DNA of 64,000 bases from Streptomyces sp. V4I2 (GCF_030817655.1 NZ_JAUSZM010000003.1:6262001-6326000); one strand, 5' to 3'; numbered from the stretch's first letter, positions 23,211 to 32,163 are shown. Translations and numbers: made by a program. The notes: generated by a model not told the origin, from the sequence alone.

Positions 23211-23906
23211 ATGGGGCTGAACGGTCAGGGCTTCGCGATCTTCGACGTGCCGCCACTGGGGGAGGCGGCGCTGACAGAGTTCGAGAAGCTGCCGCTGGAC
23301 AAGTACACGGGCTCGCGGCAGCGCTATCGGCGGTACTCGCAGTTCCGGCTCACCCATGAGGGCGGGGCGTGGACGCCGCGGGTGCTGCCGCACCGGGAGT
23401 TCGCGCAGGCGCGGGAGTACAACGCGCTGGTCGGCGGGCAGCCGCGGTCCTTCGAGCCGCTCAACGTCGTGCCCGAGCCGCTGATCCGCGCCGCCGCCGA
23501 GGCGATCGGCCTCGACCAGGACGCGTCCTGGCAGCTCAACGTGCACCAGGTGCGCATCGTCTCCGCGCCCGGTGTGAAGGGCGTCGCCGTGCCCGAGGGA
23601 CCGCACCGCGACGGGCACCACTACACCGTCACCGCGGTCAGCCGCCGGCACAACATCAGCGGCGGCGAGACCCAGTTGATGCCGCCGGGCGGCGGGCAGC
23701 CGTTCTTCCGTACGGTGCTGCAGCCGGGGCAGGCCATCGCGCTCAACGACCGTGAGATGTTCCACCACGCCACCGACATCGACCACCTCGACGACAGCGG
23801 TGGCCTGCGCGACGTCTGGCTGATCGCGGTGAACCCCTGGGACGAGCGCCGGTACGGGGAGGAGTGGGAGGCCAAGGTCCTGGAGGGGCAGCGGGCGTCG
23901 GCGTGA
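23211..23906 (+). CDS. PF10014-type 2OG-Fe(II) dioxygenase (free amino acid hydroxylase group)
   Basis: 231 residues from the ATG at 23211, chosen for GGGGAG nine bases upstream; an in-frame TTG at 23154 is possible but has no ribosome site. Iron ligands are HRD (His132, Asp134, in PEGPHRDGHHYT) and the distal His185 or His186 in MFHHATDIDH. SGGETQL between them is typical of the family. Characterised relatives hydroxylate free aliphatic amino acids such as isoleucine. The stop overlaps the next ATG (TGATG). First gene of a seven-gene coupled operon, where it would tailor an amino acid precursor. Confidence 0.82.
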   Translation: MGLNGQGFAIFDVPPLGEAALTEFEKLPLDKYTGSRQRYRRYSQFRLTHEGGAWTPRVLPHREFAQAREYNALVGGQPRSFEPLNVVPEPLIRAAAEAIGLDQDASWQLNVHQVRIVSAPGVKGVAVPEGPHRDGHHYTVTAVSRRHNISGGETQLMPPGGGQPFFRTVLQPGQAIALNDREMFHHATDIDHLDDSGGLRDVWLIAVNPWDERRYGEEWEAKVLEGQRASA

Positions 23907-24685
23907 TGACGACCGAGGCGCTCAAGGCTCCGGTCACGGACCTCTACGACCGGATCGGCATCGGCTACTCCTCCGTACGGCGGCCCGATCCGCGGTGGGC
24001 CGCCGCGATCCGCGACGCCGTCGGCGACGCGCGCAGCGTCATCAACGTCGGTGCGGGCGCGGGCTCCTACGAACCGCGGGACGTCCCGCTGCTCGCCGTC
24101 GAGCCGTCCGCCGCGATGCGCGCCCAGCGGCCCGCCGACGCCGCCCCCTGTCTCACCGGGCGGGCCGAGGAACTTCCCTTCGACGACGCGCAGTTCGACG
24201 TCGCCCTCGCCGTCCTCACCGTGCACCACTGGACCGACCTCGCCGCCGGGGTCGCCGAACTGCGGCGCGTGGCACGGCGGTTCGTGGTCGTGACGTACGA
24301 CATGGCGGTGCAGCGGGAGTTCTGGCTCACCCGCGAGTACCTGCCCGAGATCGCCGCGGCCGAGGAGAGCAGGGTGCCGTCGCTGCCGCACCTCACCGGG
24401 CTCCTCGGCGAGTGCGAGGTCCGGCAGCTGCCGGTGTGGCACGACTTCACCGACGGTTTCATGACCGCCTTCTGGCGGCGGCCCCACGCCTACCTGGACC
24501 CGGTGCGCCGCCGCTCCTGCTCGGCGTTCGCGCTGACCGACCCGGCCGCGGTGGAGCGGGGCGTCGGGCGGCTGGCCGCCGACCTGGAGTCCGGGGCGTG
24601 GGAGCGCGGGCACGCGGGGCTGCTGGAGCTGGACCACATCGACGCCGGGTTCCGGCTGATCACGGGAGCGGGAGGCGAGCGATGA
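23906..24685 (+). CDS. Class I SAM-dependent methyltransferase
   Basis: 259 residues. The SAM loop is VINVGAGAGSYEP near 44-56, followed by an acidic loop end (LLAVEPSAAM), PFDDAQFDVALAVLTVHHW (motifs II and III) and a C-terminal substrate cap. The family resembles small-molecule O- or N-methyltransferases of the Methyltransf_11 type. Its start overlaps the dioxygenase stop by one base and its stop overlaps the next ATG (ATGA), so it is locked into the operon. Inference: it methylates the hydroxylated amino acid or a later intermediate. Confidence 0.82.
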   Translation: MTTEALKAPVTDLYDRIGIGYSSVRRPDPRWAAAIRDAVGDARSVINVGAGAGSYEPRDVPLLAVEPSAAMRAQRPADAAPCLTGRAEELPFDDAQFDVALAVLTVHHWTDLAAGVAELRRVARRFVVVTYDMAVQREFWLTREYLPEIAAAEESRVPSLPHLTGLLGECEVRQLPVWHDFTDGFMTAFWRRPHAYLDPVRRRSCSAFALTDPAAVERGVGRLAADLESGAWERGHAGLLELDHIDAGFRLITGAGGER

Positions 24686-25956
24686 CGACCGGCTGGGACG
24701 GGACACGCCTCGCGGACATCGCCGGGCGGTACGGCACCCCCGTGCACGTCCTCGACGTGCGGCGGGCCGAGCGGGCCGCCGACGAACTGCTGAGCGCGCT
24801 CGGCGGGTTGGGGCGGCCGGGGCGGGCGTACTACTCGGTGAAGACGAACTATCTGCCCCACCTGTGCGAGCGGTTCGCGGTTCGCGGGCTCGGTGCGGAC
24901 GTGGTCTCCGGCTACGAGCTGCGGGCCGCGCTGCGCGCCGGGTTCGCGCCCGGCGACGTCGTCTTCAACGGCCCGGTGAAGACGCCGGAGGAACTCGCCC
25001 TGGCCGTACGCAACTCGGTGCGCGTCAACATCGACGGCGAGCACGAGATCGCGGCACTGGAGCGGGCGGCAGCCGAGGCGGGGACCGTGGCGGAGGTGGG
25101 GATACGGCTGTTTCCGGGGCTGCCCGTCACCGGATCCGACGACCCCGCGTTCGTCGCCCAGGCCGAACGGTCCGCCCGGCGCGGACGGTTCGGCTGGCCG
25201 ACGGGTAGCGGGCAGCTGGCGCGGGTGCTGGCCACCGTAGAGGCCGCGAAGCATCTTCGTCTCACCGCCGTGCACGCGCACCTCGGCAGCCAGATCGTCC
25301 ACCCCGAGCTGCTGCTCGCCGCCCTCGACCCGGTACTGGAGGAGGCCGCGCGGCTCGGCGTGCGTGAGGTGAACATCGGCGGCGGATTCGGCGTGCCCGG
25401 GATTCTGCGGCCGCGGGGCACCGACCGGTCGCCCGGGCCGGGGCTCGACCCGGCGTCCTTCCTCACCGTCGTGGACAAGCGGATGACCGAGCTCGGTCTC
25501 GGTGACGCCGTCCTGGCGTGCGAACCGGGGCGGCTGCTGGTGTCCGACGCGATGTGCCTGCTCACCCGCGTGATGTCCCGCAAGGAGCTGCCGGACTCCC
25601 GCTGGCTGATCCTCGACGCGGGCCACCACATCGCCCCCTGGACCGGCACCGGCGAGGTGCATCGATTCACGCCGATCGGGCGGGAGTTCTCCGCCGACCT
25701 CACCCCATGGTCCCTCGCCGGCCCCCTCTGCTACGAGGCCGACATCCACGCCCCCGCCACCGACCTGCCCGCCGACCTCGACATCGGCGACCTGCTCGCC
25801 ATGCACGACTCCGGCGCCTACTCGCTGGGCCGCAGCAACAACTTCATCCGCCTGCGCGCCGGGGTCGTCGCGATCGACGGGGAGCGCGAGGACCTGGTGT
25901 GGCGGGCGGAGACGGACGAGGACGTGTTCCGGTTCGCGGTGGAGGCCGGCGTATGA
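24682..25956 (+). CDS. Fold-type III PLP-dependent decarboxylase (DapDC/ornithine decarboxylase group)
   Basis: 424 residues. The PLP lysine is Lys54 in YYSVKTNY, the phosphate-binding loop is GGGFG at about 233-237, and HAHLGSQI precedes it. The C-terminal domain carries Cys350 (PLCYEAD) and Tyr380 (SGAYSLGRSNNF), which complete the active site across the dimer. The Arg/Asp specificity residues differ from plain diaminopimelate decarboxylase (CYEAD rather than CESGD), so the substrate is probably another amino acid or a carrier-free conjugate. ATGA overlaps on both sides. Role: produces an amine building block. Confidence 0.85.
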   Translation: MTTGWDGTRLADIAGRYGTPVHVLDVRRAERAADELLSALGGLGRPGRAYYSVKTNYLPHLCERFAVRGLGADVVSGYELRAALRAGFAPGDVVFNGPVKTPEELALAVRNSVRVNIDGEHEIAALERAAAEAGTVAEVGIRLFPGLPVTGSDDPAFVAQAERSARRGRFGWPTGSGQLARVLATVEAAKHLRLTAVHAHLGSQIVHPELLLAALDPVLEEAARLGVREVNIGGGFGVPGILRPRGTDRSPGPGLDPASFLTVVDKRMTELGLGDAVLACEPGRLLVSDAMCLLTRVMSRKELPDSRWLILDAGHHIAPWTGTGEVHRFTPIGREFSADLTPWSLAGPLCYEADIHAPATDLPADLDIGDLLAMHDSGAYSLGRSNNFIRLRAGVVAIDGEREDLVWRAETDEDVFRFAVEAGV

Positions 25957-27206
25957 GCCTTGTCGCCAAGTACGCCGAGCTGCTCCGCCTCCCCGGCGCC
26001 CGCCCCGCCGTCGTCCCCGCCGCCTGTGCCCGCCTCGCGGTGACCATGGTGCCGGTGGCGCTGCTGCTGAGCGTCGTCGAGGCGGGGCGGTCGTTCGCCG
26101 TCGCGGGCGGGGCCGCCGGTGCCTACGCGGTCGGCAGCGCGTGCGGGCAGCCCTTCGCCGGGCGGGCCATGGACCGGCTGCGTCCGGCGCCCGTGCTGCG
26201 GGTGCTGGGCACGGGGGTGTGCGTCGCGCTGGTCTGCGTCGCCGTGGCCGGCCTGCGCGCACCGGTCGCCGTGCTGTTCGCCTGCGCCTGTCTCGCCGGG
26301 GCGTGCGCGCCGCCGGTCGGGGCCTCCGTGCGGGCGCTGTGGAGCAGACTGACCGAGGACGAGGGCCTGCGGCAGCGGGCGTACTCCTTCGAGGCCACCC
26401 TGACCGAGTTCCTCTTCATCGCGGGCCCCTCCCTGATCACCCTGCTCGCCGCGACCGTCGGCGCGCGCCCCGCGCTGGTCACGGCGGCGGTGGTGATGGG
26501 CGCCGGCACCTGGGCCTACGCGCAGGCCCCGGCCGTACGGGAACAGCGGCCCGCCTCCGCAGCGGTCAAGCCCCGCAAACGCGGCGCGCACCGGCCGGTC
26601 GCCGCGCTCACCGTCCTCGTCGCGATCGGTCTGACCGCCGCCCTGTCCAGCGCGCTCGCCGTCGCCGTCGCCGCGCTGCTGGACGGGGAGCGGTCGGACA
26701 CGGCGTTCGCGGGCGTGCTGCTCGCCCTGCAGTCGGCGGGCAGTGTGGCCGGTGGCCTCGTCTACGGGGCGAAGCTGCGGCCCGGCTCCACCTACGGCCG
26801 CTATCTGCGGCTCCTCGTCGTCCTCACCGCCGGGCTGTCGCTGCTGCCGCTGGCCGGGCTCGCGGACGGCACCACGGCCGTCGTACTCCTGGCCGTCCTG
26901 CTGATCGCCAGCGGAACGCCCATCGCGCCCGCCGGCGCCGAGGAGTTCCAGCTGATCGGCGACATGACGGAGACCGGGCGGATGACCCAGGCCTTCGCGG
27001 GCGTCGGCAGCTTCATCCAGGCCGGCAGTGCCGCCGGTTCCGCGGTGGCCGGCGTGGTCGCCGAGCAGCTGGGCGCCTCGGCCGCGCTGCTCGTGCCCGC
27101 CGGCTGCACGGCCCTCGCCCTGGTCCTCGTCGTCGCCGCCCGCCACCCCATCGCGGTGGCGACCGCACCTGCCGCCCAGGCCGCCCTCGAAGGGAAGACC
27201 GCATGA
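25953..27206 (+). CDS. MFS transporter, likely exporter of the operon product
   Basis: 417 residues with twelve predicted membrane helices in two six-helix halves and the weak MFS loop GRAMDRLRPAPVLR after helix 2. It is overlapped by its neighbours on both sides (ATGA at 25953 and 27203). In comparable small-molecule operons, for example bacilysin with BacE, an MFS pump exports the product and protects the producer; I infer the same here. Confidence 0.85.
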   Translation: MSLVAKYAELLRLPGARPAVVPAACARLAVTMVPVALLLSVVEAGRSFAVAGGAAGAYAVGSACGQPFAGRAMDRLRPAPVLRVLGTGVCVALVCVAVAGLRAPVAVLFACACLAGACAPPVGASVRALWSRLTEDEGLRQRAYSFEATLTEFLFIAGPSLITLLAATVGARPALVTAAVVMGAGTWAYAQAPAVREQRPASAAVKPRKRGAHRPVAALTVLVAIGLTAALSSALAVAVAALLDGERSDTAFAGVLLALQSAGSVAGGLVYGAKLRPGSTYGRYLRLLVVLTAGLSLLPLAGLADGTTAVVLLAVLLIASGTPIAPAGAEEFQLIGDMTETGRMTQAFAGVGSFIQAGSAAGSAVAGVVAEQLGASAALLVPAGCTALALVLVVAARHPIAVATAPAAQAALEGKTA

Positions 27207-28471
27207 GCACCACCCCCGTGATCGCCGTCATCGAGAGCCAGCTCTCCGACTTCGGACTCACCCCGTTGCGCGCCGCCCACGAACTCGGATACCGGGCCGT
27301 GCTGGTGAGCAACGACCCCGACCGCTACCGGATCGTCTCCACCGCCGACGAGGTGTACGCCAAGTACATCGACGGCATCCTCACCGCCGACACCAACTCC
27401 GTCGCCTCCGTCGTCGAGGCGCTCGCGCCCTTTCACGCCGAGGGCGTGCTGGCCGGCGTCATGACGGTCACCGACTACAACATCCCGGTCGTCGCCGAGA
27501 TCGCCGCGCACTTCGGGCTGCCCGGCATGAACGTCGACGCGGCCGCCGCCTGCCGCGACAAGCTCGTCCAGCGCGAACTGATGCGGGACGCCGGGGTCGC
27601 CGTACCGCGCTTCACGCAGGCCGTCACCGAGGCGGACGCGCTGGCCGCCGCCGAGGAGTACGGGCTGCCCGTCGTGGTGAAGCCGATGACGGAGTCGGCG
27701 AGCATCGGCGTCAGCCTCTGCCGCACGCCCGAGGAGGTCGCCGCCGCGCACCACGCCATTGCGTCCGTGCCGCTGAACTTCCGCGGCCAGCCGCGGCGGC
27801 CGGGGGCGCTCGTCGAGGAGTATCTGATCGGCTACGAGCTCAGCGCCGAGATCGTGTACGACGGTCGGGAGCACGTCGTCGTCGGCCTGACCGACAAGGC
27901 GCTGGGCCCGCACCCGTACTTCGCCGAGCTGGGCGAGGTGTTTCCGTCGCTGCTTTCCGAGCCGGTGCGGGCGGCGTGCGCCGAGCTGGCCGTGCGGGCC
28001 CTTACGGCCGTCGGGCACGACTTCGGCGCCGCGCACGTCGAGGTCAAGGTCACCGAGGGCGGGCCGTACGTGGTGGAGATCAACGGGCGGATGGCGGGGG
28101 CGGAGATCCCGCGCCTGATCCTCGAGTCCACCGGCATCCACATGCAGCGTGAGGTGGCCAAGCTCCATGCCGGGGTCCCGGCCGACCTCACCCCCACCCA
28201 GTCCCGGGCCGCCGCGTCCCGGTACCTCACCGCGCGGTCGGCGGGGATCCTCGCGGGTGTCGAAGGCGCGGACCTGGCCCGCCGGGTGCCGGGCGTCGTC
28301 ACGGTCGTCCTCCAGCCCAAGGCGGGCAAACCGGTCAAGCCGGCCGAGAGCAACCTCGACTACCTGGGCACGGTGGTGGCCACCGCCGACACGGCGGGGG
28401 ACGCGCTGAGGTGCGCGGACGCGGCGATCGGGCAGTTGACGCCGGTGGTGGCGGAGGCGGAGGGGGAGTGA
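27203..28471 (+). CDS. ATP-grasp ligase (L-amino acid ligase-like)
   Basis: 422 residues. An N-terminal pre-ATP-grasp domain (VIAVIESQLSDFGLTPLRAA) leads to the ATP-grasp core: ACRDKLVQRELMRDAGVAVP, the lysine of LPVVVKPMTESASIGVSL, the adenine-contact EEYLIGYELSAEIV, and the magnesium ligands in HVEVKVTEGGPYVVEINGRM (E and N). The C-terminal LAL-type domain fits BacD-like enzymes that join two unprotected amino acids through an acyl phosphate. In this operon it would couple the modified amino acid with a second amino acid or amine. Confidence 0.86.
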   Translation: MSTTPVIAVIESQLSDFGLTPLRAAHELGYRAVLVSNDPDRYRIVSTADEVYAKYIDGILTADTNSVASVVEALAPFHAEGVLAGVMTVTDYNIPVVAEIAAHFGLPGMNVDAAAACRDKLVQRELMRDAGVAVPRFTQAVTEADALAAAEEYGLPVVVKPMTESASIGVSLCRTPEEVAAAHHAIASVPLNFRGQPRRPGALVEEYLIGYELSAEIVYDGREHVVVGLTDKALGPHPYFAELGEVFPSLLSEPVRAACAELAVRALTAVGHDFGAAHVEVKVTEGGPYVVEINGRMAGAEIPRLILESTGIHMQREVAKLHAGVPADLTPTQSRAAASRYLTARSAGILAGVEGADLARRVPGVVTVVLQPKAGKPVKPAESNLDYLGTVVATADTAGDALRCADAAIGQLTPVVAEAEGE

Positions 28472-28476
28472 CGGAC

Positions 28477-29592
28477 ATGACCGACAGCCCCGGCCGCCCC
28501 ACCGTCGCCGTGCACCGCAGCCCCCACGCCCTCGACCCGGCCTGGGACTCCGCCTTCGGCACCCGGTCCTTCTTCTCCGCCACGCCCTGGCTCCGGCACG
28601 CCCACGCCACGGCCGCCACCGCCCCGTACTACTTCACCGCCCGCTCCCCGGACGGGGACCTGCTCGCCGCCCTCCCCGCCCACCCCCTCGAAGACGACGC
28701 CCCCTATGTCTTCTGCCGCCCCGACTTCGTCCTCGGCCGGAACTACGACGCCCCCTGGACCCCGGACCTCATGCCCGCCCTCGCCCTCGGCGGCCGCAAT
28801 CCCTCCCACGGCAAGGCGGCCGCCGTGGACCCTCACGCCCTGCGCGGCCTCCTGACCACCGCCGAGGAACAAGCCCGCGACGACGGCATGCGCTCGGTCT
28901 GCTTCCTCTACGTCGACGAGGACGACGAGGTCCTGCGCACGGCCCTCACCGGCGCGGGCTACACGGACCTCGCCTTCGAGACGACGTACTCCCTGGACGT
29001 CCCGTCGGCGTCCGACGGCGGCTTCGACGCCTACCGTGCCCGCTTCGGCCGCGAGACCCGCCGCCGGATCCGCCGCGACCTGCGGCGACTGGAGGAGGCG
29101 GGAGTGAGCTACGCGCTCTCGCCCCTCACCGACGACCTCATCGACCGCATCGCCCCCCTGGAGCTGAACCTCTACGCCAAGTACGGCACCCCGGCCGACG
29201 CCGACGCCTTCCGCCGCGTCCTGACCAGCGTCGCGACCAACACCGGCGACACGGCCCGCGTCCTCACCGCCGAGCTGGACGGACGCCTCGCCGGATTCGT
29301 GCTCTTCTTCACCCACCGCGGCGAGATGTACGCCCGCCAGACCGGCTACGACTACGAAGCGAAGGGCGACACCCCTCTGTACTTCGGCCTCCTCTACTAC
29401 GAGCTGCTGCGTCTCGCCGTCACCGAGGACGTCACGGCGATCCACTACGGCACCGGCTCCGGCGACGTGAAACTCTCCCGCGGCTGCACCGGACGCGCCC
29501 AGCTCGCGTACGTGAAGGCCTTCGACCCGCAGACGGGCGTACGGCTGGCCGAACTTAAACTTGCCGACCATGGAGCTGATATTCCGGCCTGA
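28477..29592 (+). CDS. GNAT/FemAB-like acyltransferase
   Basis: 371 residues. The N-terminal half is an unusual arm (SATPWLRHAHATA, then VFCRPDFVLG) and the C-terminal half is a GNAT fold, with RARFGRETRRRIRRDLRRLE as the basic helix and ARVLTAELDGRLAGFVLFF as the acetyl-CoA or aminoacyl-tRNA strand region. The layout resembles the peptidoglycan-type FemAB-like (PF04339) proteins, which attach an acyl or aminoacyl group to an amine. ATG at 28477 is preferred over the overlapping GTG at 28468 because of GGAGGCGGAGGGGG upstream. It overlaps the next gene by 23 bases. Confidence 0.75.
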   Translation: MTDSPGRPTVAVHRSPHALDPAWDSAFGTRSFFSATPWLRHAHATAATAPYYFTARSPDGDLLAALPAHPLEDDAPYVFCRPDFVLGRNYDAPWTPDLMPALALGGRNPSHGKAAAVDPHALRGLLTTAEEQARDDGMRSVCFLYVDEDDEVLRTALTGAGYTDLAFETTYSLDVPSASDGGFDAYRARFGRETRRRIRRDLRRLEEAGVSYALSPLTDDLIDRIAPLELNLYAKYGTPADADAFRRVLTSVATNTGDTARVLTAELDGRLAGFVLFFTHRGEMYARQTGYDYEAKGDTPLYFGLLYYELLRLAVTEDVTAIHYGTGSGDVKLSRGCTGRAQLAYVKAFDPQTGVRLAELKLADHGADIPA

Positions 29593-30190
29593 CCCCCACC
29601 TCTCGCCCGCGCTGCTGGACGAGCTGACCCGGCTGTGGACGGACGTCAACAACGCGGGCGGAGCGGTCGGCTTCGTCGGCGACACGACGTACGAGGACGT
29701 ACGGCCCGAGATCGACCGGTACGCGGAGTCGGTCGCGGCCGGACGCCACCGCCTGATCGCCGGGCTCGACCCCGACGGACGGCTGCGCGCCACCGCCTTC
29801 CTCGGCTTCAACACGCACCGCCTCCAGGGCCACTACGCCTGGCTGACCACCGTCATGGTCGACCCCTCCCTCCAGCGCGGCGGCCACGGCCGGGCCCTGC
29901 TCGCGGCGGCCGAGGAGCACGCCCGCGACCTCGGCCTGGAGGCGCTCAAGCTGACCTGCCGGGGCGGGACGGGCCTGGAGGACTTCTACGCCTCCGTCGG
30001 CTACAAGGAGGTGGGCCGGGTGCCGGGCGGGCTGCGGGTCGCCGCGGACGACTACCGGGACGACATCATGATGTGGCTTCCCCTGACACCCCCTGCAAGA
30101 TCGCATGCCGGGCGTGCTTCACTGGATGGTGCGTTCGGGAACATTCGGTCGGAACGGAAGAGTGGATTGAGATGCTCCGCTACACACTGA
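29570..30190 (+). CDS. GNAT-family N-acetyltransferase
   Basis: 206 residues. The GNAT core is intact: GHYAWLTTVMVDPSLQRGGH then GRALLAAAEEHARDLG is the V-x-P-x-x-Q-R-G-G-H-G acetyl-CoA loop, followed by ALKLTCRGGTGLEDFYASVG. The fold ends near residue 170 (DIMMWLPL), yet the frame continues about 35 residues and overlaps the following gene by 19 bases, so the tail may be accidental. The start overlaps the previous gene. Possible self-protection acetylase or last tailoring step of the operon. Confidence 0.75.
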   Translation: MELIFRPDPHLSPALLDELTRLWTDVNNAGGAVGFVGDTTYEDVRPEIDRYAESVAAGRHRLIAGLDPDGRLRATAFLGFNTHRLQGHYAWLTTVMVDPSLQRGGHGRALLAAAEEHARDLGLEALKLTCRGGTGLEDFYASVGYKEVGRVPGGLRVAADDYRDDIMMWLPLTPPARSHAGRASLDGAFGNIRSERKSGLRCSATH

Positions 30191-30480
30191 TGCGCCTCGG
30201 GATCTTCGTGGGCTGCTTCGTGGTCGTCTGGGGCCTCGTCTACTCCGGTGTCGTCCCGCGCGGCGTGGGCGACGCCAACGGCATGTGGGTCGTCCTGCTC
30301 GCCCTCGTGCTCTCCGCGCCGATCAGCTTCGTCGTGCTGCGCAAGGAGCGGGACCGCGCCTCGCTCCAGGTCGTCCAGAAAGTGGACCGTATGAAGTCCA
30401 ACCTGGAGGCCAACCGCAGCCAGGAGGACGGGGCCGACGACAGCGCCCGGGCGCAGGGGCAGGCTCCCCAGGCCTCATAA
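30172..30480 (+). CDS. DUF4229 membrane protein
   Basis: 102 residues with two membrane helices (LRYTLMRLGIFVGCFVVVWG and GMWVVLLALVLSAPISFVVL) followed by a charged cytoplasmic tail starting RKERDRASLQ, the DUF4229 pattern of actinobacteria. From memory this small gene is conserved beside menaquinone/respiratory genes in Streptomyces. Function unknown. Its start lies inside the 3' end of the GNAT gene. Confidence 0.83.
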   Translation: MLRYTLMRLGIFVGCFVVVWGLVYSGVVPRGVGDANGMWVVLLALVLSAPISFVVLRKERDRASLQVVQKVDRMKSNLEANRSQEDGADDSARAQGQAPQAS

Positions 30481-30518
30481 GAGAGCCGCTCACGGCCGTA
30501 CCCAATTAGTCTTCCGGT

Positions 30519-31181
30519 ATGGGTGCCGTGAAGAGCAAGCGGATGCCGCGTGCCGTCCGTGAGCAGCAGATGCTGGACGCCGCCGTGCGGACCTTCGGGC
30601 AGCGCGGGTACATGGCCGCGTCGATGGACGAGATCGCGGAACTCGCGGGCGTGTCCAAGCCGTTGGTGTATCTGTACCTGAACTCGAAGGAAGACCTCTT
30701 CACCGCCTGCATCCGCCGTGAGGCCAAGGCCCTCACCGTGGCCGTCCGGGCCGGCGTCGATCCGGCCCTGCCCGCCGACCGCCAACTCTGGGACGGTCTG
30801 CGGGCGTTCTTCACCCACACCGCGCGGCATCCGGACGCCTGGTCGGTCCTGCACCTCCAGGCCCGCACCCACGGCGAGCCGTTCGCCGCCGAGGTGGCCT
30901 CGATGCGCGAGGAGATCGTCGCCTTCGTGACCGGGCTCATCGTCGTCGCCGCCCGAGCGGCCCACCGCGACCCCGACCTCGCCGAACGCGAGGTCGCCGG
31001 TCTCGCCGAGGCCCTGGTCGGCGCCGCCGAGTCCCTCGCCGCCTGGGCCAACGTCACGCCGGGGGTCAGCGCCCGACAGGCGGCGGCGACCCTGATGAAC
31101 TTCGCGTGGGCGGGGCTGGGGAACCTGATGGACGGGCGTCCCTGGTCGCCGCCCGAGCCGGTTCACGAGGCCGTCGGGTAG
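30519..31181 (+). CDS. TetR-family transcriptional regulator
   Basis: 220 residues. The N-terminal helix-turn-helix RTFGQRGYMAASMDEIAELA followed by GVSKPLVYLYLNSKEDLFTA is a standard TetR DNA-binding domain; the rest is the ligand-binding helical domain. TAGTCT at 30507-30512 lies seven bases before the ATG with no ribosome site, suggesting a leaderless message. It converges on the MaoC gene with a 19-base overlap. The palindromes at 32013 and 32149 in the maoC/fadD promoter region are candidate binding sites. Confidence 0.9.
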   Translation: MGAVKSKRMPRAVREQQMLDAAVRTFGQRGYMAASMDEIAELAGVSKPLVYLYLNSKEDLFTACIRREAKALTVAVRAGVDPALPADRQLWDGLRAFFTHTARHPDAWSVLHLQARTHGEPFAAEVASMREEIVAFVTGLIVVAARAAHRDPDLAEREVAGLAEALVGAAESLAAWANVTPGVSARQAAATLMNFAWAGLGNLMDGRPWSPPEPVHEAVG

Positions 31182-32002
31182 ACCCCGCCGCTCACATGCA
31201 CCCGGCCCCCGCCGCGCAGTTCGAACCGCTCGCCGTCCGCGGCGTACGTCACCGTGCCCGGCAGCAGCACGGGCGCCTTGAACTCCGCCCGCACCAGGGC
31301 GGCTTGCGGAGTGCCGTGCGCGGCCAGGCAGCGGGCCACGGTCCACATGCCGTGCGCGACGGCCCGGGGGAAGCCGAAGAGGCGGGCGGTGAGCGGGTGC
31401 AGGTGGATGGGGTTGCGGTCGCCGGAGACCGCGCCATAGCGCCGCCCCACATCACCGGCCAGCCGCCACTCGGCGACGGCGGGCAGCGGCTCGTGGGCCC
31501 GCGCGCCGGTCTCAGCGGTACGGCCGTCCGTGCGGTGCCGCGCGAGATACGTGCTCCTCGACTCCCACACGACGCTCCCGTCCGCCCGCGCCTCGGTGAT
31601 GACGGCCGCCTCCGTGCCGCGCCGGTGCGGCGCCAACCCGTCGACGTACACGGTGAGTTCGTACTCCCCGGTGGCCGCGAGCGCGGTGTGCTGCGCGATC
31701 TCGATCGACGTATGGACGAGCCCGAGCAGCGGCAGGGGGAAGTCCCGTCCGCTCATCAGGCGCATCGCGAGCGGAAAGCCCAGCACGTGCGGATACGTCG
31801 CCGGCAGCGCGTCGTCCCCGGTCGCGAAGCCGCACACCCGCTCGTACGCCGCGAGCCGGGCGAGGTCGACGCGCAGGCCGGGCAACAGCAGCCGGGTGCC
31901 GGGGAATTCGGCGGCCGGGCGGGGCCGCTTGAAGGGGGACAGCAGGGCGCCGCGCGCGAGGAGGGGCGCGAGGGCGGGGGACCGGGTGAGGACGACGGAC
32001 AC
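31163..32002 (-). CDS. MaoC-like hotdog dehydratase/hydratase
   Basis: 279 residues forming a double hotdog. The hydratase motif is in the C-terminal half: YGAVSGDRNPIHLHPLTARL, with the catalytic Asp and His of the R-specific enoyl-CoA hydratase family, followed by GFPRAVAHGMWTVARCL. The GTG start at 32002 has no ribosome site but has TAACAT (32015-32010) seven bases upstream, so it is probably leaderless. Divergent from a fatty acyl-CoA ligase; both likely belong to fatty acid metabolism under the TetR regulator. Confidence 0.87.
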   Translation of the reverse strand: MSVVLTRSPALAPLLARGALLSPFKRPRPAAEFPGTRLLLPGLRVDLARLAAYERVCGFATGDDALPATYPHVLGFPLAMRLMSGRDFPLPLLGLVHTSIEIAQHTALAATGEYELTVYVDGLAPHRRGTEAAVITEARADGSVVWESRSTYLARHRTDGRTAETGARAHEPLPAVAEWRLAGDVGRRYGAVSGDRNPIHLHPLTARLFGFPRAVAHGMWTVARCLAAHGTPQAALVRAEFKAPVLLPGTVTYAADGERFELRGGGRVHVSGGVYPTAS

Positions 32003-32009
32003 CGACCTA

Positions 32010-32025
32010 ATGTTACCGCAGGTAA
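32010..32025 (-). promoter_or_regulatory. -10 element of maoC overlapped by a perfect palindrome
   Basis: The -10 TAACAT (32015-32010) is overlapped by TTACC-GCA-GGTAA (32013-32025). A protein bound there would block RNA polymerase. The neighbouring TetR protein is the obvious candidate. Confidence 0.5.
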
Positions 32026-32148
32026 TGCCACGTCACACGGGGCGTACCTGAGGGTCGCTCACATAACCTCCGAGGTTGCACATCCCCGGCTCCGGACCAC
32101 CTCCGAACCCGCACGAACCTTCCACGCGGGCCCCGTACGATCACCGTC

Positions 32149-32163
32149 TTAACCCGCGGTAAC
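32149..32163. promoter_or_regulatory. Second GGTAA-type inverted repeat upstream of the acyl-CoA ligase
   Basis: TTAACCCGCGGTAAC shares the TTA...CC/GG...TAA half-sites with the palindrome at 32013 and lies 96 bases before the ligase start. The rest of the 256-base gap between the divergent genes shows nothing else recognisable. Confidence 0.35.
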
